Shown here piece after piece: positions 43,426-55,725 of a DNA stretch of 64,000 bases. The translations under genes and the position numbers were made by a program. Each line of letters opens with the position of its first letter. Positions within the stretch are counted from its first letter, which is position 1. A model generated the notes under the pieces. That model was not told the origin of the DNA, did no database searches, and worked only from the letters and a program-made list of their open reading frames with translations. Source of the DNA: Balaenoptera acutorostrata (taxonomy: Eukaryota; Chordata; Mammalia; Artiodactyla; Balaenopteridae); contig NC_080075.1 in NCBI RefSeq assembly GCF_949987535.1, positions 55,917,636 to 55,981,635 on the forward strand, given 5' to 3'.

Positions 43426-46400
43426 TCAAGCTGAGGCCTTAGTGTATACTCATCTTCTAAATTTTTAGCCTCAAGCTAATGTCACTTTACTCTCCCCTCC
43501 ATGAGATCTTAGGAGCAAAGTTTTTCTCTTGTCAAAGAGAAACTTGATTGTGAGATTGCTCTGCCCCTGCTTGACTGTCAAAGAGTGAAGCTGTGTCCTT
43601 ACCTTCCAGGGGGGACTACAAGTTCTTGTCCTACCAGCCTCGGGGCTACAGGAGATTAAGAGGGCAGGGCTGTATCTGCACTGGCCGGGCCCACCGTGCC
43701 TGCATGTGGAAACGAGGAGGAGGAGATGCGTCGGCCAGCCCGAGGTCACTCAGCAACGGGCAGGGTCAGGATGAGTGGAGCCGGTTCCTGAGTCCTCCCT
43801 CTACCCAACCACCCGCCTCCTTTCCATTCCTAAAGGTCTCACTAGTGCTCGCCTGAACAGTGAAGACGTCACACACGTGTTTGTTTACCTCTTTTGGAGA
43901 GGTTCTTTCATTTATTTCCTCTGCTCTCATTTGTCAGAAGGACCCCACACAGGCTGTGACAAGTGCCCACAGGCTGTTTACTTCGTGCTTTTCTCGGGCC
44001 CTCGCCCTACAGCCACAGAAGGCCTGGATTTTTTTTTAAAAAAGGGCAGTTCCTGACAACAATCTGTGTTCTCTTGGGCTGCCTCCTTACTCTTCCATGG
44101 CCTTTGTCTTCTGCCTTGCCCACCCCAGATTTTCTCAGCGTTATCCAAAGTGTGAGCCTGACACCATGAGCACCCCTGGGCGCTGGCTCACCCCAGGAAA
44201 GAGGGAGGAGAGGCGTGGGCTCCCCCAGAGGAGGAGGGTCCCCCAATTCAAGCCAGAAACAAGGCATAAACACACACCTCAGTGGAAAGGTAGCAAATCA
44301 AGTGAGACTGGAGGGTAGAAGGCAGACACCTTCACAAACACTGGCTTTTCTGTGGTCTCCATCGCCAAGTAATTTGGAGATCCCGAGCTCTGGCAAGGAA
44401 GGGGACCTCTGAGGCCAAGCCGGGCCTGGAGGACCCGGCTCAGCCTGCCCATGCCTGGTCTTCTCAGCTAAACTGATGCTGACCCCTGTCTGCCTGCCTT
44501 CACTCCCCGGACAGGCTGCCTGCACTGCCTCATCCCACGAGCCCAGCTCATCGTCTCTTCTCCCCTCTGTCCACCCACCTCCCCCGTCTCGTCTCCCCAA
44601 CCCTGATGTTCTCTTGTTTTCAGTTAAACTAAAGTGAAACCAGCTGTTTCCGTATAACACCCTTCATTTACATAAACCGCCTTATCAAACCCAAATGGGC
44701 TGGCTCCAGGCCTAACTGTTCCGACACGCTCTCTGGGTGGCTGTCCAGCCCAGTTGTGACACTCCGGCCGCTGCCATATCCCACCAGCTCTGCCCAGGCG
44801 AGCGCGTCCACGCCCCTGAAGCTGCTACGCTCTCCGCCCGCCGCCCTTTCCGCCCCGGCCTGCGTTTCCCGTCCACAGACGCCTTCCCAGGCTTCAGCCC
44901 ACAATGGCCCCGGCCCACGCACTGTGCGTGCCACCCTCTCTGGTGTTCATTTTCATCTGCTGTGACATCTCTTAAATAGCTACCTTTTAATAGTCTTTTC
45001 ATCATAAATACTATACAAGATTATTAAAGAAAATCTGGCAAACTGAACAAGAATGAAAGAAAAATCATTCAGAACTCTACCATCCAAACACAACACTATG
45101 TATTCTGAAGTATTTCCTCTCAGGGGTGTGTGTGTGTTCACATCATAGATCTTGCCTTGTTGTTTAGCTTTTCAGTTCTGCCTCCCCTTGAAGACAATGA
45201 CTGTTTGACAAGAAAGGGGAACATAACTTGGGCCCTGAAAGGAGCTGTGAAAACTTCCAACCTCAGATGTTCTGTATGACATAGTCCACAAAACACAGAC
45301 GGACTCATACGTAGGCCAGGCTCTGAGGACATGGCTTCTGCCTTCCCTGTCCTGCCCCCTTGCCAACCTGGGCCCCCTACCATGCTCCTGTGTGCCTCAC
45401 CTCTCCCCCCAGCCTTCGCTTGCCCACCATGGAGGACTCAAGCCAGCAATAAACCTGGCCCACAGAAAGTAATTCCTACAAGTGCCTTGACTTTCCGGCT
45501 GGTGGGCAGATTGGTTTACTATACACAACCATGAAAGCTTCAGGGATCTGAGCTGAATTTGAATCATCTGGTTTTAAAGGAACTATAGAAACCTAAAAAT
45601 AATTTATACGGTGACTTTTCTCTCCTCCAATTGCACTTATTGTCTCAACCCTTTTCGGGTCTTTAATCCTACGTGGTCTTTTATAGCTGTCATTTAAGCC
45701 TGTGTTTTGCAAGCACAGGCCTTAATAACACCAACGGTAACAGCTACCTTTACCTTGACCCTTTAACAAGTCCAGGTGCTTCTTGATTCTGGTCCTGTTT
45801 TCCTCCACTGTCCTTGCAAAATGTTAGCTGAATAGGAGAGGCTTAATCTCAAATGTGTGTTGTTGATAAGCACTGTCTGGTACAACGATCAGAGCCTCAC
45901 TAAAAATAAATGAGTTACAATTTTGAAAAAGAGTCAGAGAAGTCTTGTTAGAGACTAGACATTAAGAGATAAAGCTAAAGCCATCCTTACAAACTTCCCA
46001 CTCACGGTGGGGAACGAAATGCTCCACCTACCTCTTCTACAGCTAGCATATGAAGTTTTATCTGCAATATTAAGTAAATTTATGAATAACAGACACTCTG
46101 TAATGAGTCTTTACTGTGTTTGGATCTGATGCTCCTTTAAAAGAATAGAGCATCTAAGATTCTCTATTTGGCTAAAGAAACCCTCAATGTGAGAGGATGT
46201 GAAAATTGCCCAGATAAAACATTATTCCTACAGACTTACCTTTCTAAAGTAAGAAATTTCCTCAATACAAAGAAAGCTATTGCTCTCTCCTGTCCTAAGA
46301 ACTCCGCATCCTAGATTACTTTAAAGAAAAAATAAGTAGCGACAGACAAGACCAACACAAAACCTACCAGATACCACATCGGTCGTTCTCTGTGTCCACA

Positions 46401-47581
46401 GAGCTCCTTCTCAATAAAACCATCTCTTCTCACATGAGCCCCAGAACCATACCCTCCAAATTCTGCCCTCTTTTCACCGTAAGTGGTAAGCTCCCTCAGA
46501 CAAATTCAGAAAATCGTCCCTACTTTTTCCTGGCTGATGTCAATTTCGTTCTAAGAGGGTGCAGGTGCTGCAGAAGTCACCACGGGGGTGGGCGTGGGAC
46601 ATAGCCCGCCGTCCACCCACATCTCTTGCCATTTCCCTCTTGAGACCAAGGTCACACATAACTGAGTGACACCAAAACAAGGCCATGACTTAGCCCCACC
46701 AGCACCACCCTCTGCCGAGCTAATCGGCAAACGCGGAAGAGCTCATGTGGGTTTAGTAAAACCTGGGGGAGGCTTGAACATCTACATCCACCTCTAGGAG
46801 GCTCAAACGTCTTTCATTTGTCCTTTGTTCACGTGTCAGGTAGAAAGCACTTGCTCCTAGAAAGGCCCCCAGGGAACCTCACTCTCTAATGAGGAGGAGC
46901 TGAGTTCTTCAGGGTTCACCAGAGCTTCAGTGAATTCTAAAATGCTCATACAGAAGAGCCAATTCCCAATCTTATTAATATTTAAAACCTTCCTTCTTGC
47001 AAATTCATGCCCTGGATCCCTAAGATGTGCTTAGAGGCCAACAACAACAGATGCACTGGCTGGACATTTTCTTTTAAATCTAATTATTGTTAAAACAAAA
47101 TAAAACAAAAAATGAAGACTCTCATTGGGCTGAAAGGACAGCATGCCCTAGTCCTCCATTACTTTAAATTATTTTGCATAAAACTTCAGGGTAAGCAAAG
47201 AACAATAATCTCTTCAGTCTAAAACACACTATGGTAAATTCTAGCAAAAGGATACTTTTTCAGGGGCTGATCATAAGGGAAAATAGAAATTTGAGGAGGG
47301 AAGCCCAAGAAAGGGTTCTCTATTGGGTGTGCATGTGTAATCCCTAAGAGCTGGGTGCTTCTGGAGAGCTATGCGTGGTATTCATTCCTTCCCATGTGTG
47401 ACAAGCCAATAAAAGCAACACTTGATTAAATTGCCATCAATGAAAGACCCTATGGACTCTCAAAAAATTCCTAATCTGATTATGGCTTGTTGACTTTAAC
47501 ATGAAATGAGAATCATATTTTCTGTTGAGAGCCATTTACCCTCCTCCCAGTTAATGCTAAAACCAGAACTTTGTAAAGTGG
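43426..47581. other. long unique stretch, CpG-richer at 44740-44930
   Basis: About 4 kb with no confident repeat or gene. 44740-44930 is GC/CpG-enriched (CTCCGGCCGC, CGAGCGCGTCCACG, CCGCCCGCCGCCC) with overlapping frames on both strands (up to 97 codons), below the island at 27.2 kb. 45000-45120 may be an old LINE remnant. 45300-45470 has an L2-like flavour. Short frames elsewhere are unrecognised. Confidence 0.45.
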
Positions 47582-47742
47582 GTCACTCAGCCAAGCAGCC
47601 TCACTAGACAAATGAGGAAACCCAGGACCAGAGAGACGAGGTGGCTTGTCCAGGGTCACATCACTGGTTCTAACAGAAGTGGAACTCCTGGCTCACAGCG
47701 CTGTTTACACTGTATTCAGTGAACTGTGTTCTCCTTTCGACA
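47582..47742 (-). mobile_element. MIR SINE fragment
   Basis: Reversed MIR: 'ACAAATGAGGAAACCCAGGAC', 'GTGGCTTGTCCAGGGTCACAT' and 'GTGGAACTCCTGGCTCACAG'. Confidence 0.75.
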
Positions 47743-49254
47743 AAAGAGTAGTTCAGAGATGCTAAAGTAGGATGAGGAAGAGTACTGCTACTGTAACCGA
47801 TAAAGGACGCTTTAAGACCCTAGAATTACTTCGCTTGAGAAAAGGAAGCTGTAGGAGAAAATAAAAGCTGCTCTTTAGTCTCTGAAGGGCTGTCAGTGTG
47901 GAGGACATGACAGATGTGCTCTGTAGAACTCCAGGGGATTGACCACTGGAGCCTGCAAGAATGAAAGCTGCGGGCAAGCTGGGTTTGGATCAGTCCCCAG
48001 AAGTTTCTAACGAGAAGGCACATCCCACAAGGCCGGGGCTGCGTGCTGTTCTTCGGGGAAGCGTGCTCACAAATTAGGCTCTTCATACGTATGCTTGGTG
48101 TGAACACGGAGAGAATGCTGGCACCCAGAGGCCTGAGTGTCACCTGCCGAAATAATATTAAAGGGAATCCTCCTTGGGGTGGGAGTTTGAACCACACCAG
48201 CAGATCTTAAACATGGTTGATGGTTGGAATCTCTGGGAATGCTTTCAAATACAGATTACTGAAACCAAAGGGTGGAAATAGGTAATTGAAAAACATTCTA
48301 TGATTTCAATGATTCTATAAATAGGGAACCACTGAAATGGATCAGTGGCTCTCTTACTTTTTGACAGTGACCCGTAGGATGGAAACCATCTTTGCACTGA
48401 AACTCAGGATATGCATATTTACATAACTGAAACAGAAGTTTCACAAAACATTTGGTGCCCCTATTGCAGGTGATGCACTTTGATATGTTCTATTTCATTT
48501 TGTATATTTTTTTAAAACATTGGTTGAGACTCACTAAATTCATTTCACAACCAACTCATGAAAACACTGAACTACATAACCTCCAAGACACAGAAAGTAA
48601 AGGTGAGAAAAAGAAAGTGTGCCCACAGGAAGAAGGAACCATGGGTTTAGATTCTCTTGGCGTTTGGCATGTGGTTTGGTTGTTTTAGGTACAGGAGAGA
48701 AGGGACCAAACAGAACCTTGAAGGGAGCACTCATTCAAAAACAAGTATTCAAAGAGGAGACTGCTGTAATTAAAAAACATCACAGGTAGGCAGTTACTGA
48801 ATCCTTGAGAAGCAAAACATCTGAGCAAATCTCCATGCATGTGAGTTATCTTCCCTTGGAGAGGGAGCAAAGATCAGACTAATCTATGCAGCTTAATTAT
48901 GCTAGCGATTGAAAGGGTGTTTTGCTTCCTTTGCATCTGCATTATTATCTGGAGAAAATGGCTGTTAATTAAAATGTAGCAAAGCTTACTCAAAGCCCAA
49001 TGTGCTCCATCATCCTGTGGTGAAGCAGGCCCCTCCCAGGCTCTATGGAAAGCCTTAGGGGCCAGTGGATGCCCTTCATGGTGAAGATGAGCTTTAGAAG
49101 GTCAGCTGAGGACATGTAGATGTCTTGTGCCACTCAGGGAAAGGAGGACGTTGCATGCCCCTCCCACCCATTTCTCTGCTTTTATGTCAACTTGATAATT
49201 CATGTCCTCCTTACCTGATACCTGGATTACTAAAACATGGTAGAGCGGAAAGAC
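47743..49254. other. unique stretch, possibly with a conserved element
   Basis: No confident repeat. 48350-48560 may be an old DNA transposon. 48880-49010 is AT-rich, repeat-free and has several TAATTA-type cores. The 123-codon minus frame at 47826-48197 is not recognised. Confidence 0.42.
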
Positions 49255-49425
49255 CAGAGCGGTGCCTCTCACACTTCAATGTGCATGTGCATCACCTGAA
49301 TCTTGTTAAGATGCCGTCTGAGTAGGTCTGGGTGGGATATGAGAATGTGCATTTCTAACCAGGTCCCAGGTGATGCCCATGTTACCGGCCCCCAGACTAC
49401 ACTCTGAGTAGCAAAGACTTAGACT
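49255..49425. mobile_element. MER5A-type hAT fragment
   Basis: 'GTGCATCACCTGAATCTTGTT', 'GAGAATGTGCATTTCTAACC' and 'GGTCCCAGGTGATGCCCATG' match MER5A. The outer ends have decayed. Confidence 0.78.
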
Positions 49426-49689
49426 TCAGAGCCAGGTATATTAGGATTTGAATCCCCACTTTGCCACTTTCTTTTTTGTAAATGTTTTGGAAACATTTTT
49501 AATAATAACCTTTATTGGGGTGGAGGGAAGTTTCTGTTCATAATAGTAATGTAGGAAAGGGCAAATTATTTCACATCCCTGAACTCAGTCTCGTCTGTCA
49601 ACAGAAATTAACCCCCACCTTTGGGCTGGGGGTTGGGGAAGGATAGTGAAAGCTCTCACCCATGCTCTCTCCTGCCCTTACAGTCCTAA
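49426..49689. other. short non-coding stretch
   Basis: Only short frames and a TTTATTG-rich part near 49500; nothing recognised. Confidence 0.35.
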
Positions 49690-50360
49690 AAGTGGGGTCT
49701 TCCTACACTTCCCACTCCTTCACTGCCCCTCTCTTCTAGTGCACTCTGGCCTCTGCCCTTGACTTCCCCTTGAGACTGCTCTCCCCAAGGACGCCAGGAT
49801 CCAACAGGTGCTGCAGCTCATTTTGATCCCTCTTGAATACAGACTGTTAACAACCCCCTTTGTTCTCAAAATGCTCTTTGGTTTGGGGACCAGCCTCCAC
49901 TGCACTCCAGCATCTCACACCTGCTCCTCTGGTCAGTCTCCCTCTGTCTGTTCCATGCACTTGGAGCTTCCTCAGGCTGTGTCCTTAGCTTGGGTTTCTG
50001 TCATATTCTTTCTACACATACTTCCTTGACCATCATGGCATTGTATCCTCTGAATGTTAATCCCCAAATTGAGATCTACAGCACAGAACACTCCTCCCAG
50101 CTCCAGGCCCAGAGATCCCCCAGCCCTCTGGTTATGATGTCCCCAAGGCATATCCAACACTCTGTGTGTCCAAACAGAACTTGTCACTTCCCCTTGTATT
50201 CCCATAGGCAGCCCAAGGACCTACCATCCACCCATCTTATTAGCTATTCTAGGCCTTCTGTCATTTACCCTCCACCGGCTTGCACCATTATTTTTTGAAT
50301 TCACACATGGATTTATTATCTCCCTAATAATTATATAGTAAATGCCTTAATGCCCTCACA
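49690..50360 (+). mobile_element. L2 LINE fragment (decayed)
   Basis: The segment 'GTCCAAACAGAACTTGTCAC' in a C/T-rich context, preceded by 'AAGGCATATCCAACACTCTG', follows the L2 upstream block. 'GCCTTAATGCCCTCACAGCACC' at the end is tail-like. The match is patchy. Confidence 0.45.
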
Positions 50361-50470
50361 GCACCTAGCATGATACCATATTTATATTTGTAACTTAAGT
50401 CACCAATAAGTTATTTCAGGACCAGAATGTGAATTACACTTTGCTACACATGCAGAGAAAACTGCATCCA

Positions 50471-50773
50471 TGGGGCTTCCCTGGTGGTGCAGCAGTTGAG
50501 AGTCTGCCTGCTAATGCAGGGGACACGGGTTCGAGCCCTGGTCTGGGAAGATCCCACATGCCACAGAGCAACTAGGCCCATGAGCCAAAACTACTGAGCC
50601 TGCGCATCTGGAACCTGTGCTCCCCAACAAGAGAGGCCACGATAGTGAGAGGCCCGTGCACCGCGATGAAGAGTGGCCCCCTCTTGCCGCAACTACAGAA
50701 CGCCCTCACACAGAAACGAAGACCCAACACAGCCAATAAATAAATAAATAAATAAAATTAAAAAAAAAAAAAC
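50471..50773 (+). mobile_element. CHR-type SINE, short form
   Basis: Head 'GGGGCTTCCCTGGTGGTGC', B box 'GGGTTCGAGCCC', tail (AATA)n then A-rich. It lacks the 24 bp duplication. Perfect 13 bp TSD AAAACTGCATCCA at 50458-50470 and 50774-50786. Confidence 0.97.
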
Positions 50774-50908
50774 AAAACTGCATCCACTAACAGCTCTTGA
50801 CATTGTCAATGGTTTCTACCCAGGAAGAAAAGTACTAGACTCCATTAAGTTTGTAGGCCACAAATTAAACCTCCACAAATTCTGCATCAAAAAAAATGGG
50901 GTAGAGGG

Positions 50909-51280
50909 CTTCCCTGGTGGCTCAGTGGTTGAGAATCTGCCTGCCAAGGCAGGGGACACGGGTTCGAGCCCTGGTCCGGGAAGATCCCACATGCCGCAGA
51001 GCAACTAAGCCCATGCACCACAACTACTGAGCCTGCGCCCTAGAGCCCATGAGCCACAACTACTGAGCCCACGAGCCACAACTACTGAGCCCGCGTGCCA
51101 CAACTACCGAAGCCTGCGCGCCTAGAGCCCATGCTCTGCAACAAGAGAAGCCACCGCAATGAGAAGCCCATGCACCGCAACAAAGAGTAGCCCCCGCTCG
51201 CCGCAGCTAGAGAAAGCCCGTGAGCAGCAACGAAGACCCAACGCAGCCAAAAATAAATAAATTAAATAAATAAATTTTTT
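50909..51280 (+). mobile_element. CHR-type SINE, long form with 22 bp tandem array
   Basis: Its body has 'CCACAACTAC(T/C)GA' four times at about 51020-51105 with a spacing near 22 bp for the last three, and it ends in an (AATAA)n tail. An 18 bp perfect TSD AAAAAATGGGGTAGAGGG lies at 50891-50908 and 51281-51298. It sits 135 bp after the previous SINE in the same orientation. Confidence 0.97.
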
Positions 51281-51419
51281 AAAAAATGGGGTAGAGGGAA
51301 GAATCCCTGTTTCTCTAGCACTTGAGGAACAGACACTCAAGTTTTGGCTGGCTGGCATTATCAGGAAAGTCATGGAATCATCATGACAGAGATACATAGT
51401 ATTGCACTATAACCTTTAT

Positions 51420-51550
51420 ACATCTGGCTCCTCTCCTTGACTATACACGAAGCACCTGGGCGGCAGGGGCAATGTCTGCAGGTTATAGCCCCAGAAGTCT
51501 AGGGCTGTGCTCAATATATTAGAGTTGTTGAGTGAGTGAGTGAGTGAGAA
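51420..51550 (+). mobile_element. L2 LINE 3' end with (GTGA)n tail
   Basis: 'CTCCTTGACTATACACGAAGC' to 'GTGCTCAATATATTAGAGTTG' fits the L2 tail. The run GAGTGAGTGAGTGAGTGAG (about 51531-51549) probably grew from the L2 TGAA-repeat end. Confidence 0.65.
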
Positions 51551-54097
51551 AATGGACAGGTAGACAGAGAAACTAGTCTACTGATCCTGAAGTAGGTCTT
51601 TCAGCCACAAGTCCTGAAAACTGGGGCTGATGAGATTAGGCTGGTCCTCAAAGACTTTAAGCAGCTCTCAGTGAGAATCATCTAATCCAAGGAACACCAG
51701 AACCCCAGTGTGCCACTGAGCAGAGTCTGGACCAGGAGCCAAGACTTCTTGCCTCACTGAATAAAAGCAACCACTTCTCAGCAGTGCCTCCTTGGTGTCT
51801 GACTGTGCCTTCTCCTTACACAAACCATTCACAGGCTCTGTCTTACTTCTTCTCCATGAACCCATGGGTCAGACAAGACACCTATGATGAGGGTACTTGT
51901 CTAGCTGCCTCATTAAGGAAAGCGGTTCCTAAGCACCAAATCCCACACATTTTCAACAATGCCGTCATGTTACTGCTGTGTCCCCAGAGTGGCCCAGTGA
52001 AGTGTGGGCTTGAACTTCAGCAGGACACTCATTCTAGGCTCTGGCATGGGTCGGTCAGTGACCCCCAGGAGGCTTCCAGGAAGCAGACTGCCAATCTCCA
52101 CATGGCCCCTTTCCAGATTTCTGAGCTAAGTTAACCTATTCTGTCATTTCCAAACCCTTCATCTCACAGACTCTTTTCTCTTCAAAGCTTTCCCTTTGAA
52201 ATCTACTCTGTGTTAGAAGCCTTCAAGTTCCATCTGGCTGAAGCCAGAGGCCAAGAAGGGGTCCCGGCTGCTCCACATGGTGGTTTCTGCCAAGAGATGC
52301 TTCTAAGGTACATTTCTGAGGCCACTCCATGCCACCTGCAAAGCCTGTCTCTCACTGTCCCCAGAGAGGCTCCTAGCAGCCTCCTGAATTATCCCCACTG
52401 CTGGAAGCTGTCAGACGCCTTCTCCCTGACGATGGCTTAGACTCACCCTCCGCAATCAGGGTCCTGCAGCATGTGGCCCTCCACCCACCAGGCAGGAGGC
52501 TACACTCCCAATGCGGCAGAGCCCCTGCTCCACACACCTGAAGCACAGTAGACACAGGGTGACGGCCATGTGTGATGTCTTTCCTACTTCTTCCCTTATC
52601 CTGCCACACCTGGAGCTCACTCCGAGGGCAATGCCACTGCAGCTGCGGAGGCATGGATTAGGTCCTCCATCTGTCACAGACTAGTTGTGTGGGTCCCAGC
52701 AGGACAGTGACCTCTCATCTGCTCTCTGATCCAGGATCACACCCTCCCTGCCTATCTTTCAGAGTACCGTAAAGATCCATCGAGACTACGAAAGTACTTT
52801 GGAAAATGCTTGCTTTTATTACCGGTATTATTCTAATACTACCACCAATATATCCCCCCACCCAGGAAGCTGTTCTGGTGGAGAGAGAAAGAGCCCAAAA
52901 CACACTCACTCCCTTGAACTCAGTTACCAAAAGGTTTGAGCAGGATTCCCCTGGCTCCCCGGCAAACTAAAGATTCTCTCTCTTTCTCTAGTTTCTTTGT
53001 CAACACCCCCACCTGTAGCCACTGCACCACACTGTCTCCAGTCCCGGAAGCCAGACAACATGAGCGGTCCAGTTATCCTTTGGCCTGGAGGGTTCCTGAA
53101 GTCTCAGGAAACTGAGACTGACAGACACTGAGTGCTCATCTCATCAATCCACCCTCTGCCTCCACGCAGGGCTTGCAAAGAATAGTCTTGCAAAGCAGTT
53201 TCTCATACGGTCTCCAGGGTTTAGGGGAAATGAGACCACGTGCAGCCCAGGGGCATGGCCTCCTGGAGATGGAGAGTCACAGCTGCTCGGGCCACATTTG
53301 GGATTCACTGACCTGTCATCCCGAGAGACCGCCACGCTCCGGGTGCACAACGCAGCGCCTCTGGAAAGCAGAACACTCATCCTCTGGTGCTGGGCAGGCG
53401 TCGTCCACGCCGCAGCCCATTTCCTCAGCAATTTGTGTTTTCAGAAATGTTGGGGAGAGGTGCATAGTGGTGGGGCTGGGGAAGGCGTTTATAGGAAAAG
53501 ACACAGCTTTTTCTTGTTTGTTGGTCTTAAATGACCCATATCTTCTTAATGTTGATTGAGAAGCATTTTCCCTGGATTCCGGTCCAGGGCAAGTTGTAAA
53601 GAAAACTGCTTTAGGCGGAAAATGCCAATGGTCAGTACCTCTTGGGACACTGAGGCGGAAGACACAAGCCCTTCCTTAAGTCTGAACCACGGCGCACACA
53701 CGTGAGCAGCCCACAGCGATCGGCCCAGCTCAACAACACTGAAATCATCCACCCATGCACAGCAGTTCCGGTTTTCATTCTGTGATGGGCATCGCTTCTT
53801 GCCTCAGTCCCCATTCCCTCCCCCCGCCCCGAGAGCCGTGACCTCGACAAGCTGCCCTCAGCACACACTCCTCACAGGCCCCCACGCCACGTGGGCTGCT
53901 GCTGGGCCGGGAATTCGCGGTGGGTCTCTGCCCAGCATCTGCCGGGACTGCTCACTGCCCCTTCCACACCCACAGCTCCGGCCCCCAAGCCCTGGCTGTG
54001 CTGTCGCCCAGCCTCGGGACCTCCCTGCCCACCCCTCCGTCCCTGCCCCACCCTCCTCTATGGGTGGGAAGGAGAAGACTGAACTAGCGTCGTCCAC
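51551..54097. other. unique non-coding stretch, moderately CpG-rich at the end
   Basis: About 2.5 kb with no confident repeat. Frames up to 128 codons (53173-53559, +) and 116 codons (51784-52134, +) are unrecognised. 53690-54090 has scattered CpG (GGGCCGGGAATTCGCGG) but is not a clear island. Confidence 0.45.
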
Positions 54098-54275
54098 CGA
54101 GGACCTGCTTCGTGCTGGGCTCTTCAACACACACCAGGTCACGTGATGCTCGTGACCACCTTCCTGAGGAAGGAGAAAGAAGCTGGGGCTCTAAAATATT
54201 AAGAAACTCACCCGAAGACCCTGAGCTGGTAAGTGAAAGAGTCAGGATCTGACCCGCAGCCTGCCTCTGCGCCCG
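54098..54275 (-). mobile_element. MIR SINE
   Basis: Reversed MIR: 'CTTCGTGCTGGGCTCTTCAAC', 'GTCACGTGATGCTCGTGACC', 'AAACTCACCCGAAGACCC' and 'GGTAAGTGAAAGAGTCAGG'. Confidence 0.75.
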
Positions 54276-55080
54276 GTGCCCCCGTGCCCCTGCCCACCGA
54301 GTGGCCTGAGCCCCAAGGCAGCGCTAGAATCGGAAAGGCATGTTCGGGCCCCATTTCAGCGCTCTCCAGATTCCTCACCACCGCCTCCTCCCACTTCCCA
54401 GTTGCTCCCAGTCCAGGACTAAGCACGCAGCCCCCTCCGGACTCCAGAACAACCGGTCCATGGTGACAATGGCCTTCAGAGACTGTTTTGTGGGGAGGCT
54501 CCCGTTGTGCGTGGTGACATTTTTTTTTTTAAACAGCAACTTAGCAGTGGCATTCCTAGAATCATTAACTACACATAGAACTTAGAAGTGATTATTCTCA
54601 GGTGTTTTGTTTTGCTTTGCTTTTTAAGTACCCTGCAGCGTGAGTTTGGGTGCCCTGCTCACACATTCCTGGGCACTTGGCTGGGTGGAGGCGGTGGGGG
54701 GAGTTTACTGGAAAGGGCCATTTACAGAAATGCCGCTCTGTCGCTTCTACCTTGCACATAAGCAGAAAAGAGATTCCGGCTCTGTCTGAGGGAGGAGGCA
54801 GCAGACGGTCTCCATGGCAACCCTAAGCAGCCTGTGGAATAAGGACCTAAAGAAGGTTTGGGGGAAATTAAGTTGTGGTTGTCCATGTGTTTGGCCTACC
54901 TTGTCACGGGCAGTGGCTTGGAATGCCTGTCCGAAGGAAGGACACAGGTATGGTGACCCGGAGGGGACGTTCCAGGAACGACTTCAACAAGCACTGCACG
55001 ACCGATCCCTGCCTGGATGGCTTTTCTAAATGCTTCACTGTGGAAGGTTAACCCTGCCAGGAAAGCTAACACTAAGCAGA

Positions 55081-55082
<2 letters not shown>
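54276..55082. other. unique non-coding stretch
   Basis: No confident repeat. A 71-codon frame at 54814-55029 starts in good ATG context (TCTCCATGGCA) and meets a donor-like CACAG|GTATGG near 54948, but I do not recognise the product. The evidence is too thin for a gene call. Confidence 0.4.
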
Positions 55083-55139
<57 letters not shown>

Positions 55140-55159
55140 AAGAGAGAGAGATGGAGAGA

Positions 55160-55205
<46 letters not shown>
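55083..55205. repeat. compound (GA)n-(GT)n microsatellite
   Basis: About 89 bp of GA repeat with a few interruptions, then about 33 bp of pure TG. Reading frames over it encode Glu/Arg then Cys/Val runs, a repeat artefact. Confidence 0.97.
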
Positions 55206-55209
<4 letters not shown>

Positions 55210-55549
55210 GAAGAGAGGAAGGGAGAGGTTGAATAATTTAAAACACATTTTCTAGCTTATTTCCCTATGGTTTTATTTGTTTGTTTTTGCTGATTTTGTT
55301 GGCTTTAGTTGCTATTTTAACACTTCTTAAACTTCAGAGCATTCTCAGCTATGCACTTTAGGAACAATATGGCCAACATCATTTCAGGAACAGTCCTAAA
55401 CACTCAGCTACGGGTTGACCACACCTTAACAGTCTTCCTTGGTATGGAATCACAGTGTTTGGGATGAGGCAAATTATGACCTGCCGCGTCGGCAAGTCTG
55501 TGGAACTGTCAATATCACTCTAATAAAATGTGCACGCATCCCAGTTCTG
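55206..55549. other. unique non-coding stretch
   Basis: Nothing recognised. Confidence 0.4.
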
Positions 55550-55725
55550 TTAGCCACTGCCCTGTGACCTTTGGCAAGCTCCTAAACCAATCTGAGCCTC
55601 AGTTTCCTGAAGACAATAATCTCCTTTCATCTCATAAAGGCAGTTTGAGTATCAAATAGGATAATGACTGTGAACGTGCTTTGTAAAACATAATAATCTA
55701 CAAATGGAAGAGAGTGGTATTATCA
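55550..55725 (+). mobile_element. MIR SINE
   Basis: 'GCCACTGCCCTGTGACCTTTG', 'GAGCCTCAGTTTCCTGAAGAC' and 'GTGAACGTGCTTTGTAAAAC' lie in MIR order. Confidence 0.82.

Noticed and set aside
13735..44990. Similar words CTGTGACATCTTTAACAGC (near 13737) and CTGTGACATCTCTTAAATAG (near 44961)
   Set aside because: Similarity covers only about 25 bp with indels and the flanks differ; probably chance.
4628..51280. tRNA-like heads with B boxes in the SINEs as tRNA genes
   Set aside because: They are parts of retrotransposed SINEs with tails and TSDs and lack a complete tRNA cloverleaf.
53690..54090. Second CpG island
   Set aside because: CpGs are scattered and fewer than at 27.2 kb; no promoter-like start or donor could be supported. 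The same holds for 44740-44930.
55017..55236. Glu/Arg then Cys/Val ORFs
   Set aside because: Artefact of the (GA)n-(GT)n repeat.
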